63,526 nucleotides of DNA from Propionibacteriaceae bacterium (lineage in GTDB: Bacteria > Actinomycetota > Actinomycetes > Propionibacteriales > Propionibacteriaceae). The stretch spans positions 1 to 63,526 of the forward strand of contig JAOPXN010000038.1 of the NCBI GenBank assembly GCA_025965155.1, given 5' to 3'. The position numbers were made by a program, and so were the translations under genes. Positions 43,928 to 52,976 of the stretch are shown piece by piece. The notes beneath the pieces are model-generated. The model ran no database searches, was not told the origin of the DNA, and was given only the letters and a program-made list of their open reading frames with translations. The stretch's first letter is position 1, and every line of letters starts with the position of its first letter.

Positions 43928-45288
43928 TTCCCGATGACCTGGTTCATGTTGTCCACCCATTGCTGGGGCGAGACCGAGAGCTGGAACAGCTTGGCAATGT
44001 TGTCCAGCAGGGTCTCCGCGGCGGTCGGTGACAACGCCTGGTCCCAGGACTGGGCGAAGTTCTTGGCGTTGCTGGAGACGTCATAGACATAGTTGAGGAA
44101 GTCGGCGTCCCCGCCGGCGCTGAACTGGGAGTTGGAGCCCTTGACGACCGGCACGCTGCCGGAGTCGGCCCAGGCCTTGACTTCGGTGTCGTCCAGCACT
44201 GCGGTGGAGAAGAACTTCTTGGCCGTCGCCTTCTCCGCGTCCGAGGCCTTCGACGAGATCGAGAGATACTGGCCGGGGTTGCCGACCGTGTTGCTGGGGT
44301 CGCCCTTGCCGCCCTCTACCGGCGGGAAGTTCATGTAGCCGAGATTTCCGCCGGTGACGAAGTCCCCACCGTCCTTCTTCATGCTCCCGTAGGTCCACGC
44401 GCCGTGGACCATCATCGCCGCCTTGCCCGTGTAGAGGAGCGCCTGGTCGGCGTTGGAGTCGGCCGTGATGGAGGAGAAGCCCTTGATGAAGCCGCCGGCC
44501 TTCACCAGGTCCTGCACCTTGGTCAGCATGTCCAGGACCGCGGGGTCGGACCAGGCGTCCTTCTTCCCGGCGAAGACGTTCTGGAACACCTCAGAGCCCG
44601 CGGTGCGGTCCAGGAGGAACTCCAGCCACATCATGTTCGTCCACCGCGACTGCCCACCGAGGGAGAACGGCGCAATGCCCGCGTCGTTGAACTTCGGAAC
44701 CAGGGCCATGATCTCGCCCCACGACTGCGGGGGCTGCGCCCCGACCTTCTCGAAGGCCTTCTTGTTGTAGTAGAAGACGATCGGGGCCACGGTCTCGGCC
44801 GGCATCGCGTAGATCTTCCCGTCGACCGTCGCAGCCTCGAACGAGGACGGGAACAGCTTGTCCTTGAGGGCCGCGTTCTCCTGGAAGAAGGACGTCAGAT
44901 CCTCCACCTGGTCGTTCTTGACGTACTCCTTCAGGCCGCCACCACCCCAGCCCCAGATGATCGTTGGCCCCTGTCCCGCGCCAATTGCAGTCTTGATCTT
45001 CGTCTTGTAGGCGTCGTTCTGGAACTCGGTGTACTTGATGGAGGCGTCGGGATTGGCCGCGTTGAAGCGCTTAACGGTGTCCTCGCGGATGCCCTGCTGC
45101 GGCTGACCGGTGAGGAACCAATAGCTGGCCGCGCCGGCGGCGGCGCCACCGCCGCCACCACCGCCGGTGCCACCACCGGCGCCGGTCTGGGTGGGACCGC
45201 TACCTCCACAGGCCGACAGGCTTGCCGCGGCTGACGCGCCGAGGGCCATGCCCAGAAAACTCCGACGAGACGTCATCTTGAGGTCCAC
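43924..45288 (-). CDS. Sugar ABC transporter substrate-binding lipoprotein
   Basis: A 454-residue CUT1 binding protein. The signal has twin arginines (TSRRSFLGMALGASAAASLSAC) and a lipobox, so export may be by Tat with lipid anchoring. A Gly/Ala-rich linker follows, then the binding domain ('RFNAANPDASIKYTEFQNDAYKTKIKTAIGAGQGPTIIWGWGGGGLKEYV', 'ETVAPIVFYYNKKAFEKVGAQPPQSWGEI'). GTG 45288 is chosen because GGAG lies six bases upstream; the ATG at 45276 is an alternative. No ATPase gene accompanies the importer, so it probably uses a shared MsiK-type ATPase. Confidence 0.88.
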   Translation of the reverse strand: MDLKMTSRRSFLGMALGASAAASLSACGGSGPTQTGAGGGTGGGGGGGAAAGAASYWFLTGQPQQGIREDTVKRFNAANPDASIKYTEFQNDAYKTKIKTAIGAGQGPTIIWGWGGGGLKEYVKNDQVEDLTSFFQENAALKDKLFPSSFEAATVDGKIYAMPAETVAPIVFYYNKKAFEKVGAQPPQSWGEIMALVPKFNDAGIAPFSLGGQSRWTNMMWLEFLLDRTAGSEVFQNVFAGKKDAWSDPAVLDMLTKVQDLVKAGGFIKGFSSITADSNADQALLYTGKAAMMVHGAWTYGSMKKDGGDFVTGGNLGYMNFPPVEGGKGDPSNTVGNPGQYLSISSKASDAEKATAKKFFSTAVLDDTEVKAWADSGSVPVVKGSNSQFSAGGDADFLNYVYDVSSNAKNFAQSWDQALSPTAAETLLDNIAKLFQLSVSPQQWVDNMNQVIGK

Positions 45289-45519
45289 GCTGATCTCCAA
45301 AAGTAGCGAGCGGGTCTGTCCCCGCGTTCCGGTGGGTGACGCGGCCGCCGGCACTAGCCAACGGGCAGGTTTCGTCGATGACCGCCGAAGTTAAGGTAAG
45401 TTTTCGCACTCTGCGGTGTCAAGAGGCGGCGGGTTTCGATGTGGTCGCTTTGTAGAGTTTCCTAGGTGACTTAGCAATAGTGTCACGGTAGGGTCACATC
45501 TGAGTTGGCCGAAACAGCA

Positions 45520-45530
45520 CGAAAATTTCG
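45520..45530. promoter_or_regulatory. Candidate operator CGAAAATTTCG for the LacI regulator
   Basis: Symmetric CGAAA-A-TTTCG in the 283-base divergent promoter region between the importer and the glycosidase. It matches the CGAA-N-TTCG type of site reported for BxlR-like LacI regulators of xylo-oligosaccharide genes in Streptomyces. The site is 42 bases before the glycosidase start, consistent with repression there. I see only one copy. Confidence 0.6.
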
Positions 45531-45571
45531 GATCAGTGTGGCCGTCGATATACCGCTTAGAGGAGAGCTTC

Positions 45572-48004
45572 GTGACGACATCCCGGACGACGAATCCCAA
45601 TGCCGAACAGACCATCCCGCCGTGGCGGGAGGCTGCACGTCCCCTTCAGGAGCGGGTCGACCTGCTCCTGGCTGAGATGACTCTCGAGGAGAAAGCTGGC
45701 GAGCTCGGCAGCCGTTGGGTCGGCAACGACATGGTCAGCTCGGGCGATGCGCCCGGCTCCCATGGGAGTGAACCTGACCCTGTAGAGACGCTCAACGTCG
45801 CACCGATGCAGGACGTGTTCGCAGCGGCAGGCTCCTCGCCACTGGAGGAGGCCAGCCGTCACGGGCTAGGTCATCTCACCCGTGTCTATGGCAGTGCACC
45901 GGTGACCGCGACCGAAGGGGCTGCCGAAGTGGTCAGGCAGCAGCGGATCGTGATGGAGTCTTCGCGGTTGGGCATCCCCGCACTGGTTCACGAGGAGTGC
46001 CTCACCGGCTTCACGACGTACGGCGCGACGGTGTATCCGGCGGCGATTGCCTGGGGGGCGACGTTCGATCCGGACCTGGTCGAGCGGATGGCGGCCGCGA
46101 TCGGCCGCGACATGGCGGCGCTGGGGGTCCACCAGGGTCTGTCGCCGGTGCTCGATGTCGTCCGGGACTACCGCTGGGGGCGGGTCGAGGAGACGATGGG
46201 CGAGGACCCGTACCTTGTTGCGATGCTCGGCGCCGGATACGTCCGTGGCCTGCAGAGCGCCGGCGTGATCGCCACGCTGAAGCATTTTGCGGGGTACTCC
46301 GCATCCCGTGGCGCCCGCAACCACGGGCCCGTTCCGATGGGTCGGCGGGAGCTGATTGACGTGATGCTGCCGCCGTTCGAGACGGCGGTAGCGCTCGCCG
46401 GGGTCGGCTCGGTGATGAACTCCTATTCCGACGTGGACAATGTTCCGGCCGCTGCCGACAGCTGGTTGATGACCGACCTGCTGCGAGAGGAGTGGGGGTT
46501 CGAAGGGACCGTCGTCTCCGACTACTGGGCAGTGCCGTTTCTCGCGAGCATGCACCGGGTGGCGGCCGATTACGCCGAGGCGGGCGCGGTGGCGCTGGCG
46601 GCAGGAATCGACGTCGAGCTGCCTGACACGATCGGCTTCGGGAAGGCGCTGGTCGACAAGGTTCAGCGTGGTGAGCTTGATGAGGCCCTTGTCGACCGGG
46701 CGGCGCGACGGATTCTCACCCAGAAGGCCGCACTCGGGCTCCTCGACTCCGACTGGAGCCCGGAGGCCTCCGTTGCTGCGGCTGGCGACACCGATCTGGA
46801 CTCTCCCGCTCACCGCGATCTGGCCCGTGAGATGGCCGAGCGTTCCATCGTGCTCCTCGACCCTGGGACCGCGCTACCGCTGCTGGGCCACGGTCGGCCA
46901 GCGCCGCGACGGGTGGCAGTCGTCGGGCCGTGCGCGGCTGACCCGCGCACCTTCATGGGCTGCTACTCCTTCCCCAACCATGTCCTGCCGCGCCATCCGC
47001 ACCTCGGGCTCGGGATCGAAGTGCAAAGCGCGGTGGACGCACTCAGGGTCGAGCTGCCAGACGTCGACATCGTCCACGAGCGCGGCTGCCAGATCCAAGG
47101 AGACGACCGTTCCGGCTTCGAGGCCGCGATCACCGCTGCCCGGGAGTCTAATCTATGCCTGGCATTTGTCGGAGACCTCGCAGGACTGTTCGGCCACGGC
47201 ACTTCCGGCGAGGGCTGCGACGCCGAGGATCTGCGGTTGCCAGGCCTCCAGGCCGATCTGCTTGACGAACTTCTCGCTACCGGCACACCGGTGGTGGTCG
47301 TGGTTGTCTCCGGGCGTCCGTACGCATTGGGAGAGGTGCACGGCCGAGCCGCCGCCCTGGTGCAGGCATTCATGCCCGGAGAGGAAGGCGGCGGCGCGAT
47401 CGCTGGCGTGCTCTCCGGACGGGTCGAACCGGGTGGCCGGCTGCCCGTGCAGATTCCGCGGCGCCCAGGTGGCCAGCCTGGGACCTACCTCCAGCCGCCG
47501 CTCGGAGGGGAGAACGGCGGCACGACGAACCTCGATCCGACCCCGCTCTTCCCCTTCGGCCACGGCCGCTCGTACACCTCTTTCGAGGTGGATGATTTGC
47601 GAATCAGCGGCACCGACGTGCCTACCGATGGCGAGTTCACGGCCTCCGTATGTGTCCGCAACACGGGTTCACGCGCAGGCGAGGAGGTCGTACAGCTCTA
47701 CCTGCACGACGTCGTCGCCACTGTGGCGCGGCCGGTCAAGCAGCTCACCGGCTTCGTCCGGGTCTCACTGGAGCCCGGTGATGCGGTCGAGGTGTCCTTC
47801 CGCGTACACGCTGACCGGACAGCTTTTACTGGCCAAGGCCTTCAACGCCTGGTCGAGCCTGGGGACATCGAAGTTCTCATAGGGACCTCCGCCGACGACC
47901 TGCCCTGCCAGGACCGGGTACGGTTCACCGGTCCGGTGCGCGTAGTCGGCCATGACCGCCACCTAGTCACGCCGGTGGAGGTTCGTCCGTCACTGGCGAC
48001 TTGA
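45572..48004 (+). CDS. GH3 glycoside hydrolase, beta-xylosidase/beta-glucosidase type
   Basis: An 810-residue intracellular glycosidase (no signal peptide). The GH3 TIM barrel includes 'MTLEEKAGELGSRWVG', 'YPAAIAWGATFDPDL', 'LKHFAGYSASRGARNHGP' and the nucleophile region GTVVSDYWAV near residue 320. The second alpha/beta domain follows ('RVAVVGPCAADPRTFMGCYSF', 'VVVVSGRPYAL'), and a C-terminal fibronectin-III-like domain starts near residue 665. The start is a GTG at 45572 with GAGGAGAG upstream. Divergent from a xylose-linked importer and followed by a LacI regulator, it likely trims imported xylo-oligosaccharides. Confidence 0.92.
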   Translation: MTTSRTTNPNAEQTIPPWREAARPLQERVDLLLAEMTLEEKAGELGSRWVGNDMVSSGDAPGSHGSEPDPVETLNVAPMQDVFAAAGSSPLEEASRHGLGHLTRVYGSAPVTATEGAAEVVRQQRIVMESSRLGIPALVHEECLTGFTTYGATVYPAAIAWGATFDPDLVERMAAAIGRDMAALGVHQGLSPVLDVVRDYRWGRVEETMGEDPYLVAMLGAGYVRGLQSAGVIATLKHFAGYSASRGARNHGPVPMGRRELIDVMLPPFETAVALAGVGSVMNSYSDVDNVPAAADSWLMTDLLREEWGFEGTVVSDYWAVPFLASMHRVAADYAEAGAVALAAGIDVELPDTIGFGKALVDKVQRGELDEALVDRAARRILTQKAALGLLDSDWSPEASVAAAGDTDLDSPAHRDLAREMAERSIVLLDPGTALPLLGHGRPAPRRVAVVGPCAADPRTFMGCYSFPNHVLPRHPHLGLGIEVQSAVDALRVELPDVDIVHERGCQIQGDDRSGFEAAITAARESNLCLAFVGDLAGLFGHGTSGEGCDAEDLRLPGLQADLLDELLATGTPVVVVVVSGRPYALGEVHGRAAALVQAFMPGEEGGGAIAGVLSGRVEPGGRLPVQIPRRPGGQPGTYLQPPLGGENGGTTNLDPTPLFPFGHGRSYTSFEVDDLRISGTDVPTDGEFTASVCVRNTGSRAGEEVVQLYLHDVVATVARPVKQLTGFVRVSLEPGDAVEVSFRVHADRTAFTGQGLQRLVEPGDIEVLIGTSADDLPCQDRVRFTGPVRVVGHDRHLVTPVEVRPSLAT

Positions 48005-48021
48005 ACATGTAGGAGGATGTT

Positions 48022-49068
48022 ATGCCACCCTCGGAGAGGCCGACCCCGACGCTCGCAAGCGTCGCGGCCTCGGCTGGGGTCTCCGTCGCAACCGTGTCGA
48101 AGGTGCTGAACGGCCGCGCTGACGTCGGTGCGGCGACCCGAGCACGCGTTCAGGCGCTGCTTCGCCAGCATGACTACGTGGAGCGGCGGGCGGAGTCGGC
48201 GGGGCGTGCGCCGGCCAAGCAGCCGACAGTCGAGCTTGTCTTCCACGGCAAGCTCACGGGGTACTCGCTCGAGATTCTGCGTGGTGTGATCAGCGCGGCG
48301 ACGGAGGTGGGTGTCGCCATTGCGGTCAGCGTCCGCCCTCGGCGGCAGCGAACCACAGGCGTGGACGGGACGGCTGCGTGGGTCCGCCACCTGGCCGAGG
48401 TTCGCCGCCAGGCCGTCATCGACGTCGTTGACGACGTACGCCAAGGTGACCTCACCGCGCTCTCGAAGGCCCCACTGCCGCTCGTCGTCATCGATCCGCT
48501 GAACCTGCCTAGGCGGCAGGTGACCAGCGTCGGTGCGACCAACTTCGCCGGCGGCCTATCCGCAACCCAACACCTGTTGGACCTAGGGCACCGCCGCATC
48601 GCTTACATGGGCGCGGAGCGCGCCTCCGCATTCAACCAGGCGCGGCTGCACGGCTACCGCGCCGCCCTTGAGGCCGCGGGCGTCGAGATCCCCGATGGGT
48701 ACATCCGTAGTGGCAGCACCGACTACGACGACGGGGTCGCCGGCGGAGCGGCCCTCCACGACCTTCACGAGCGCCCCACGGCCGTGTTCGCCGCCACCGA
48801 CGAAATCGCGGCGGGCGTGGTCGAGGCGGCCCGCGTCCGGGGACTTCGCGTTCCGCAGGACGTGAGCGTCGTCGGGTTCGACGACACCGAAGCCGCTCGG
48901 CTGCTGTCACCGCCCCTGACCACGGTCCGGCAGCCCCTCTGCGAGATGGGTCGGGTAGCGCTGCGCACCGCATTGCGTCTGGCGGCCGGTGAGGAACTCG
49001 AGTCCCACCACGTCGAACTCGCCACCGAACTGGTCGTTCGCAGCTCGACAGCGGAACCGCCAAGCTGA
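48022..49068 (+). CDS. LacI-family transcriptional regulator (BxlR/XylR-like)
   Basis: A 348-residue LacI-type repressor. The helix-turn-helix and hinge are near residues 10-55 (TLASVAASAGVSVATVSKVLNGRADVGAATRARV), followed by a periplasmic-binding-like sensor ('VTSVGATNFAGGLSATQHLLDLGHRRIAYMG', 'PTAVFAATDEIAAGVVEAARVRGLRVPQDVSVVGFDD'). A perfect AGGAGG precedes the ATG. Co-directional with the glycosidase (17 bases), it presumably controls the divergent importer and glycosidase in response to xylobiose or xylose. Confidence 0.92.
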   Translation: MPPSERPTPTLASVAASAGVSVATVSKVLNGRADVGAATRARVQALLRQHDYVERRAESAGRAPAKQPTVELVFHGKLTGYSLEILRGVISAATEVGVAIAVSVRPRRQRTTGVDGTAAWVRHLAEVRRQAVIDVVDDVRQGDLTALSKAPLPLVVIDPLNLPRRQVTSVGATNFAGGLSATQHLLDLGHRRIAYMGAERASAFNQARLHGYRAALEAAGVEIPDGYIRSGSTDYDDGVAGGAALHDLHERPTAVFAATDEIAAGVVEAARVRGLRVPQDVSVVGFDDTEAARLLSPPLTTVRQPLCEMGRVALRTALRLAAGEELESHHVELATELVVRSSTAEPPS

Positions 49069-49123
49069 CACCTCGCCAGCAGCGGGCCCTTCCTCGGGAT
49101 GCCCAACGCTGCTGCGCCACCGG

Positions 49124-49744
49124 CTAGAACCTGGAAGCGACCTTCTCCACCACGACCACGCCGGCGACGGCGACCAAGGGCCCGGCTGGGAGATCGCTGT
49201 CGTGGGAGCATCGGACATCGATCCGCTCCGGGGTTGTTAAGGTGACCAGGCCCGGCACGCTGAGGTCCCCGTAGCTGTGGGCTAACCAGGTAGTGCCGCT
49301 CCCGGCGATCAGAGCACCACTGCCTGTGTACGGGCCGCACCGAAGGGTGTCAGCATGCCCGGTTCCATTAACCAGAGTGACGTTGGCGGCCACGCTCCAA
49401 ATTCCGGGAGGTAGCACTGGACCGGTGATCACCGTGGTGGAGATTCCTCCTTCATGCGCCATCTTGACCTCCGCAGGCAGCAGATATTGCGTGGCAGAGA
49501 CGCCGGATGCCGGCCACTTTATCGGCGTCTCTCCAGCGACACACTTCGCGCCGGCTTGTGTATCGATCACCCGAAGGGCGCCGCCGGCCGTCTTGTAACA
49601 ACCATTGATCAGGCCCGTCGAAGAGTTCGGGATGGATGCCACGGCGGCCATCGTGGGAACAGTGGCGACGCCCACTGCCACAGCTGCGATGGCTATTGCC
49701 GACCTCCGTTTGGCAGTGGCCTGTCCGTCAGATCGTGTTTTCAT
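49124..49744 (-). CDS. Secreted protein of unknown function
   Basis: A 206-residue exported protein with a signal peptide (about residues 15-36, IAIAAVAVGVATVPTMAAVA). The mature part begins with 'INGCYKTAGGALRVID...GAKCVAGETPIKW', a short two-cysteine module common in actinobacterial surface proteins, often next to collagen-like repeats (none here). The rest is strand-rich. AAGGAG precedes the ATG at 49744. A strong stem-loop lies just upstream. Confidence 0.72.
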   Translation of the reverse strand: MKTRSDGQATAKRRSAIAIAAVAVGVATVPTMAAVASIPNSSTGLINGCYKTAGGALRVIDTQAGAKCVAGETPIKWPASGVSATQYLLPAEVKMAHEGGISTTVITGPVLPPGIWSVAANVTLVNGTGHADTLRCGPYTGSGALIAGSGTTWLAHSYGDLSVPGLVTLTTPERIDVRCSHDSDLPAGPLVAVAGVVVVEKVASRF

Positions 49745-49763
49745 TAAAGACTCCTTCTGACCT

Positions 49764-49789
49764 GGCTGGCAGCTCACCGGCTGCCAGCC
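49764..49789 (-). terminator. 10-bp perfect stem-loop between two minus-strand genes
   Basis: GGCTGGCAGC and GCTGCCAGCC flank a 6-base loop. It lies 31 bases past the stop of the upstream regulator gene and 20 bases before the next start codon. There is no T-run on the minus strand, so termination is only one option; an mRNA leader structure for the secreted protein is another. Confidence 0.45.
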
Positions 49790-49819
49790 CTATGGAGCGG
49801 GATCCGGATGGACCCGCCT

Positions 49820-51784
49820 CTATACCGAAGGCGTTCCATCTGGTTCCATCTCGTTCCATCGGAAGGAACAGCGCAGCCCGGTCTTAAGCCGGGCGCGTAT
49901 CTCTGCCGCGATGAAAGAATCGGAAGCCGACAGCCGGTCGAGCGCCCGGTGGAGCGCCTTGCCGACGGCCACGCGTGCTCGTTCGGTGTCGTTGCTGAAC
50001 TGACGGATGCGTCCGCTGAGGCCCGCGGCGGCTTTGAGCTCACTGACCAGCCAGTCGCGCTCACGTTGCGCCTGGGCGGCTCGCTGCAGATCACGCATCG
50101 ACTCGTAGTCGTCGATGTCGGCTTCGAGCTGGGCCAGCCGCCGCCGGTATTCGCGAATGGCTATGCCGTCGAGCAGGAACTGCCGGGACTCGGCTTGATG
50201 CAAGGTAGCCCGTTCGCCTGCTACCTGTGCCGGATCACCGCTGCCGGCGAGCTCGATTGAGGGAATGTCCAGCCCGGGGTGAGCGATCAGGGTGGCGAGG
50301 TAGCGCATGCCGACGCAGTCGGCGACGGTGGCCGTTCGGCCTTGTACCGTTACCTGCCACTGCGCGCCGTGACGTTGACAGATCGGCGGGGCCACGGGTT
50401 CGTGCTTCGGCGCAGTCCCGGCTGAGCGGCTGAGGGAGCCGTTGGAGTCGACGCCGGGAAGCTGCATCCCCAGGCGGGCGGCATCGGAAGCTGCCGCATC
50501 CAGTTCGCCGTCCGCCCGGGCGGTGTCACCCGGCCGACGACGACGGGCCAGCGCCGTGCCGAGCCGATGGCGCGAAAGCACGACTGCGGGCCAGTGTCCG
50601 AGCGCCTGGTTGTGCTGTACGGCGGCGCGGAAGTGCGCCACGGCTCGATCGACCTTGCCGAGCGTCAGGGACGCCACGCCGAGCGCGTGCTGGGTTGAGC
50701 CGAAACAGGTGATCGCGAGACTGCCCATCATCGGCAGTTCAGCGAAAGGCTGCAGCAATACGTACGCCTCGGCAGACGTACGACCGTCCCGCAGGAGATG
50801 GGCGGCCTCGACGGCCCCGTTGATCGCCACGAGCCAGCTGCCCGACCGGACCAGTGCCCGCAGGTGGGGTCCGCGCAACCGGGCCAGCGCGCAGGCGGCC
50901 TGCCGCCGGTCGCCGGCCGTCGCGGTAGCTGCGGCCAAAGCTGCGAGGTAGGAGTTGTCGGCGGCGCTCAACGTGGGAGAGTCAACGAGCTCGAGGAGCT
51001 GGGGGATCAGCTCCGGGATGCGGCCCTGGTACCAGCGAATCGCCACCAGTTGCGCGCCTTGCCAGCCCGCTGCGTCGGCGTCGCCCGCCTCGGCGCCGCA
51101 CTCGGCGCTGGCTCGAGCTAGCTCCTCCGCCTCGGCGAAGCCGCCCCGGCGGATGGCCAGCATGACCTCGATCGCCGACGCCACGAAGTTGAGCGCCAGG
51201 TGAGCTTCCTGCGCCAGCGCGGTGCGCAGTTCGTTGAGCGATCGGCCTGCGTGGCGATCACCGCAGAGAAACAAGTCGACGGTCCGCCAGAGCAAGCCCA
51301 TCAAGACGTCGATGCGTCGGCCCGTTCGCGAGGCCGTACGCAGCAGGTCACCGGCCAGCGCCATCCGCTTCACCGCATGGTCGGGACCGAGCATGCAGTG
51401 GTGCGCCAAGCTCAGCGCCTCGGCCTGAGCTAGGACGTCATGAGCCTGGAACGCTTCCTCCACGGCGGCAAGGATCGCCACGTGCCCGCCGCCCGTGTAG
51501 TCCGTCTCCGCGGCCAGCCTCGCCCTCAGCCGCAGCGCGAGAGAGGACCCCTGGTCCGCCAGCTCCAAGGCATGCCGCTGGCGCATCTCCACCCCCGCGG
51601 CCTCTGCTGCTCCGCGATGTTCGTGCACCCAGAGTCCGCCCAGCCCCAGTGCTGCCCGCGCCATCTCCTCATATCGCGCACCCGCCTCGGCGGCGGCGTA
51701 CGCGGCCTCAAAGCCTGCTCGACTGGCGAGGAGGGACCCCTCCACCAACAGCGCTCGCTCGGCTCCGTCTGGCGGGGACGTCAT
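49820..51784 (-). CDS. Large TPR-like regulatory protein with AAA-cyclase-associated C-terminal domain
   Basis: A 654-residue soluble protein, almost all helical. Residues 1-440 read as tetratricopeptide-like helical pairs ('FVASAIEVMLAIRRGGFAEAEELARASAE', 'KVDRAVAHFRAAVQHNQALGHWPAVVL'). The last 190 residues resemble the C-terminal domain found after AAA/TPR regions in actinobacterial LuxR- and cyclase-type regulators ('MRYLATLIAHPGLDIPSIELAG', 'YRRRLAQLEADIDDYE', 'GLSGRIRQFSNDTERARVAVGKALHRALDRL'). The N-terminal ATPase of those proteins is absent. The last codons lie in a 10-bp repeat. Divergent from selD. Confidence 0.68.
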   Translation of the reverse strand: MTSPPDGAERALLVEGSLLASRAGFEAAYAAAEAGARYEEMARAALGLGGLWVHEHRGAAEAAGVEMRQRHALELADQGSSLALRLRARLAAETDYTGGGHVAILAAVEEAFQAHDVLAQAEALSLAHHCMLGPDHAVKRMALAGDLLRTASRTGRRIDVLMGLLWRTVDLFLCGDRHAGRSLNELRTALAQEAHLALNFVASAIEVMLAIRRGGFAEAEELARASAECGAEAGDADAAGWQGAQLVAIRWYQGRIPELIPQLLELVDSPTLSAADNSYLAALAAATATAGDRRQAACALARLRGPHLRALVRSGSWLVAINGAVEAAHLLRDGRTSAEAYVLLQPFAELPMMGSLAITCFGSTQHALGVASLTLGKVDRAVAHFRAAVQHNQALGHWPAVVLSRHRLGTALARRRRPGDTARADGELDAAASDAARLGMQLPGVDSNGSLSRSAGTAPKHEPVAPPICQRHGAQWQVTVQGRTATVADCVGMRYLATLIAHPGLDIPSIELAGSGDPAQVAGERATLHQAESRQFLLDGIAIREYRRRLAQLEADIDDYESMRDLQRAAQAQRERDWLVSELKAAAGLSGRIRQFSNDTERARVAVGKALHRALDRLSASDSFIAAEIRARLKTGLRCSFRWNEMEPDGTPSV

Positions 51785-51865
51785 CGCCGGCTGCTCCCAA
51801 TCTCATCTCCCACGACAGTCAGACCATGACTGAGAGCCGCTGATACCTGAGGTGTCCAGCATCTC

Positions 51866-51890
51866 AGGTGCCGCCTTTGCGCAGACGACG
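51866..51890. repeat. 7-bp inverted repeat in the selD upstream region
   Basis: ACCTGAG and CTCAGGT separated by 11 bases, between the divergent regulator gene and selD. Position is approximate within the segment. It could be a regulator half-site pair. Confidence 0.3.
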
Positions 51891-51905
51891 CTGCGTACAG
51901 TGACA

Positions 51906-51962
51906 ATGAACAAGACGGTGACACTGAACAAGGAAAACGACATGAGCAAGGGGACGACATGA
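51906..51962 (+). CDS. Short ORF overlapping the selD start
   Basis: An 18-codon ORF whose TGA overlaps the selD ATG (ATGA at 51959-51962). It covers a direct repeat: GTGACAATGAACAAG at 51900-51914 and GTGACACTGAACAAG at 51918-51932 differ at one base, period 18. No strong ribosome binding site precedes it. The overlap suggests coupling or a regulatory upstream ORF, but expression is not shown. Confidence 0.35.
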   Translation: MNKTVTLNKENDMSKGTT

Positions 51963-52963
51963 GCACAGCAACCACAAAGGCGCAGCTCACCTACCGGCTC
52001 ACTCAGTACGCCCACGGCGGTGGCTGCGCCTGCAAGATCCCGCCCGGAGAGCTGGAACAGATGCTGGGTGGCCTCGACTCGTGGACGTCGTCGGACCTGC
52101 TGGTGGGCCTGGAATCCGGCGACGACGCCGCTGTCGTGCGAATCGACGGCGACCGGGCGGTGGTGACCACGGCCGACTTCTTCACCCCCGTGGTCGACGA
52201 CGCCTACGACTTCGGACGGATCGCCGCCGCCAACGCCCTGTCGGATGTATACGCCATGGGCGGCCGCCCGATCGTGGCCGTGAACCTCGTGGGCTGGCCG
52301 CGGGACGTACTCCCGCTGGAGCTGCTGCGGGAGGTGCTGCGGGGCGGCATGGACATCGGGCGGGAGGCCGGCTGCCACGTCGCGGGAGGCCACAGCATCG
52401 ATGACCCGGAGCCCAAGTACGGGATGGCGGTCACCGGGCTTGCCGACCCGGCGAGACTGCTGCGCAACGATGCGGCGGTCGCCGGCTTGCCGATCAGCCT
52501 GACGAAGCCGCTGGGCGTCGGAGTCCTGAACAACCGCCACAAATCCACGGGGGAAGTGTTTCCCGAGGCGGTCGCATCCATGACGACGCTCAATGCCGCT
52601 GCGTCCGAGGCGGCGCTGGCCGCCGGGCTGAAGGCCGCTACCGACGTCACCGGCTTCGGGCTGCTCGGGCATGCGTACAAGATGGCCCGCGCGTCACAGG
52701 TGACAATAGCGATCGACGCGGCCGCTGTGCCATACCTCGACGGAGCGCGGGAGTCGCTCCGGGACGGTTACGTCAGTGGCGGCACCCGACGCAACCTCGG
52801 CTGGGTCCAGGAGCACCTGAGCGCGACGGTGGGGGAGGATGAGCTGCTGCTGCTGGCCGACGCGCAGACAAGCGGAGGCCTCCTGGTGGTCGGTGAAGTC
52901 CCCGGAGCGCCGGTGATCGGCGAGGTGCTTCCGGCCGGGGAGACCAGCCTCATCGTACGGTGA
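51959..52963 (+). CDS. selD: Selenophosphate synthase SelD
   Basis: A 334-residue ATP-dependent enzyme making selenophosphate from selenide. The N-terminal catalytic loop is HGGGCACKI near residue 20, with Cys at the usual Cys/Sec position and the essential Lys following. Other family blocks are 'DDAAVVRIDGDRAVVTTADFFTPVVDDAYDFGRIAAANALSDVYAMGG', 'AGGHSIDDPEPKYGMAVTG', 'TDVTGFGLLGH' and 'LLADAQTSGGLLV'. It supplies SelA (29075-30412). It is convergent with the formate transporter gene, leaving 13 bases. Confidence 0.95.
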   Translation: MSTATTKAQLTYRLTQYAHGGGCACKIPPGELEQMLGGLDSWTSSDLLVGLESGDDAAVVRIDGDRAVVTTADFFTPVVDDAYDFGRIAAANALSDVYAMGGRPIVAVNLVGWPRDVLPLELLREVLRGGMDIGREAGCHVAGGHSIDDPEPKYGMAVTGLADPARLLRNDAAVAGLPISLTKPLGVGVLNNRHKSTGEVFPEAVASMTTLNAAASEAALAAGLKAATDVTGFGLLGHAYKMARASQVTIAIDAAAVPYLDGARESLRDGYVSGGTRRNLGWVQEHLSATVGEDELLLLADAQTSGGLLVVGEVPGAPVIGEVLPAGETSLIVR

Positions 52964-52976
52964 CGCGCCGCTAGGT

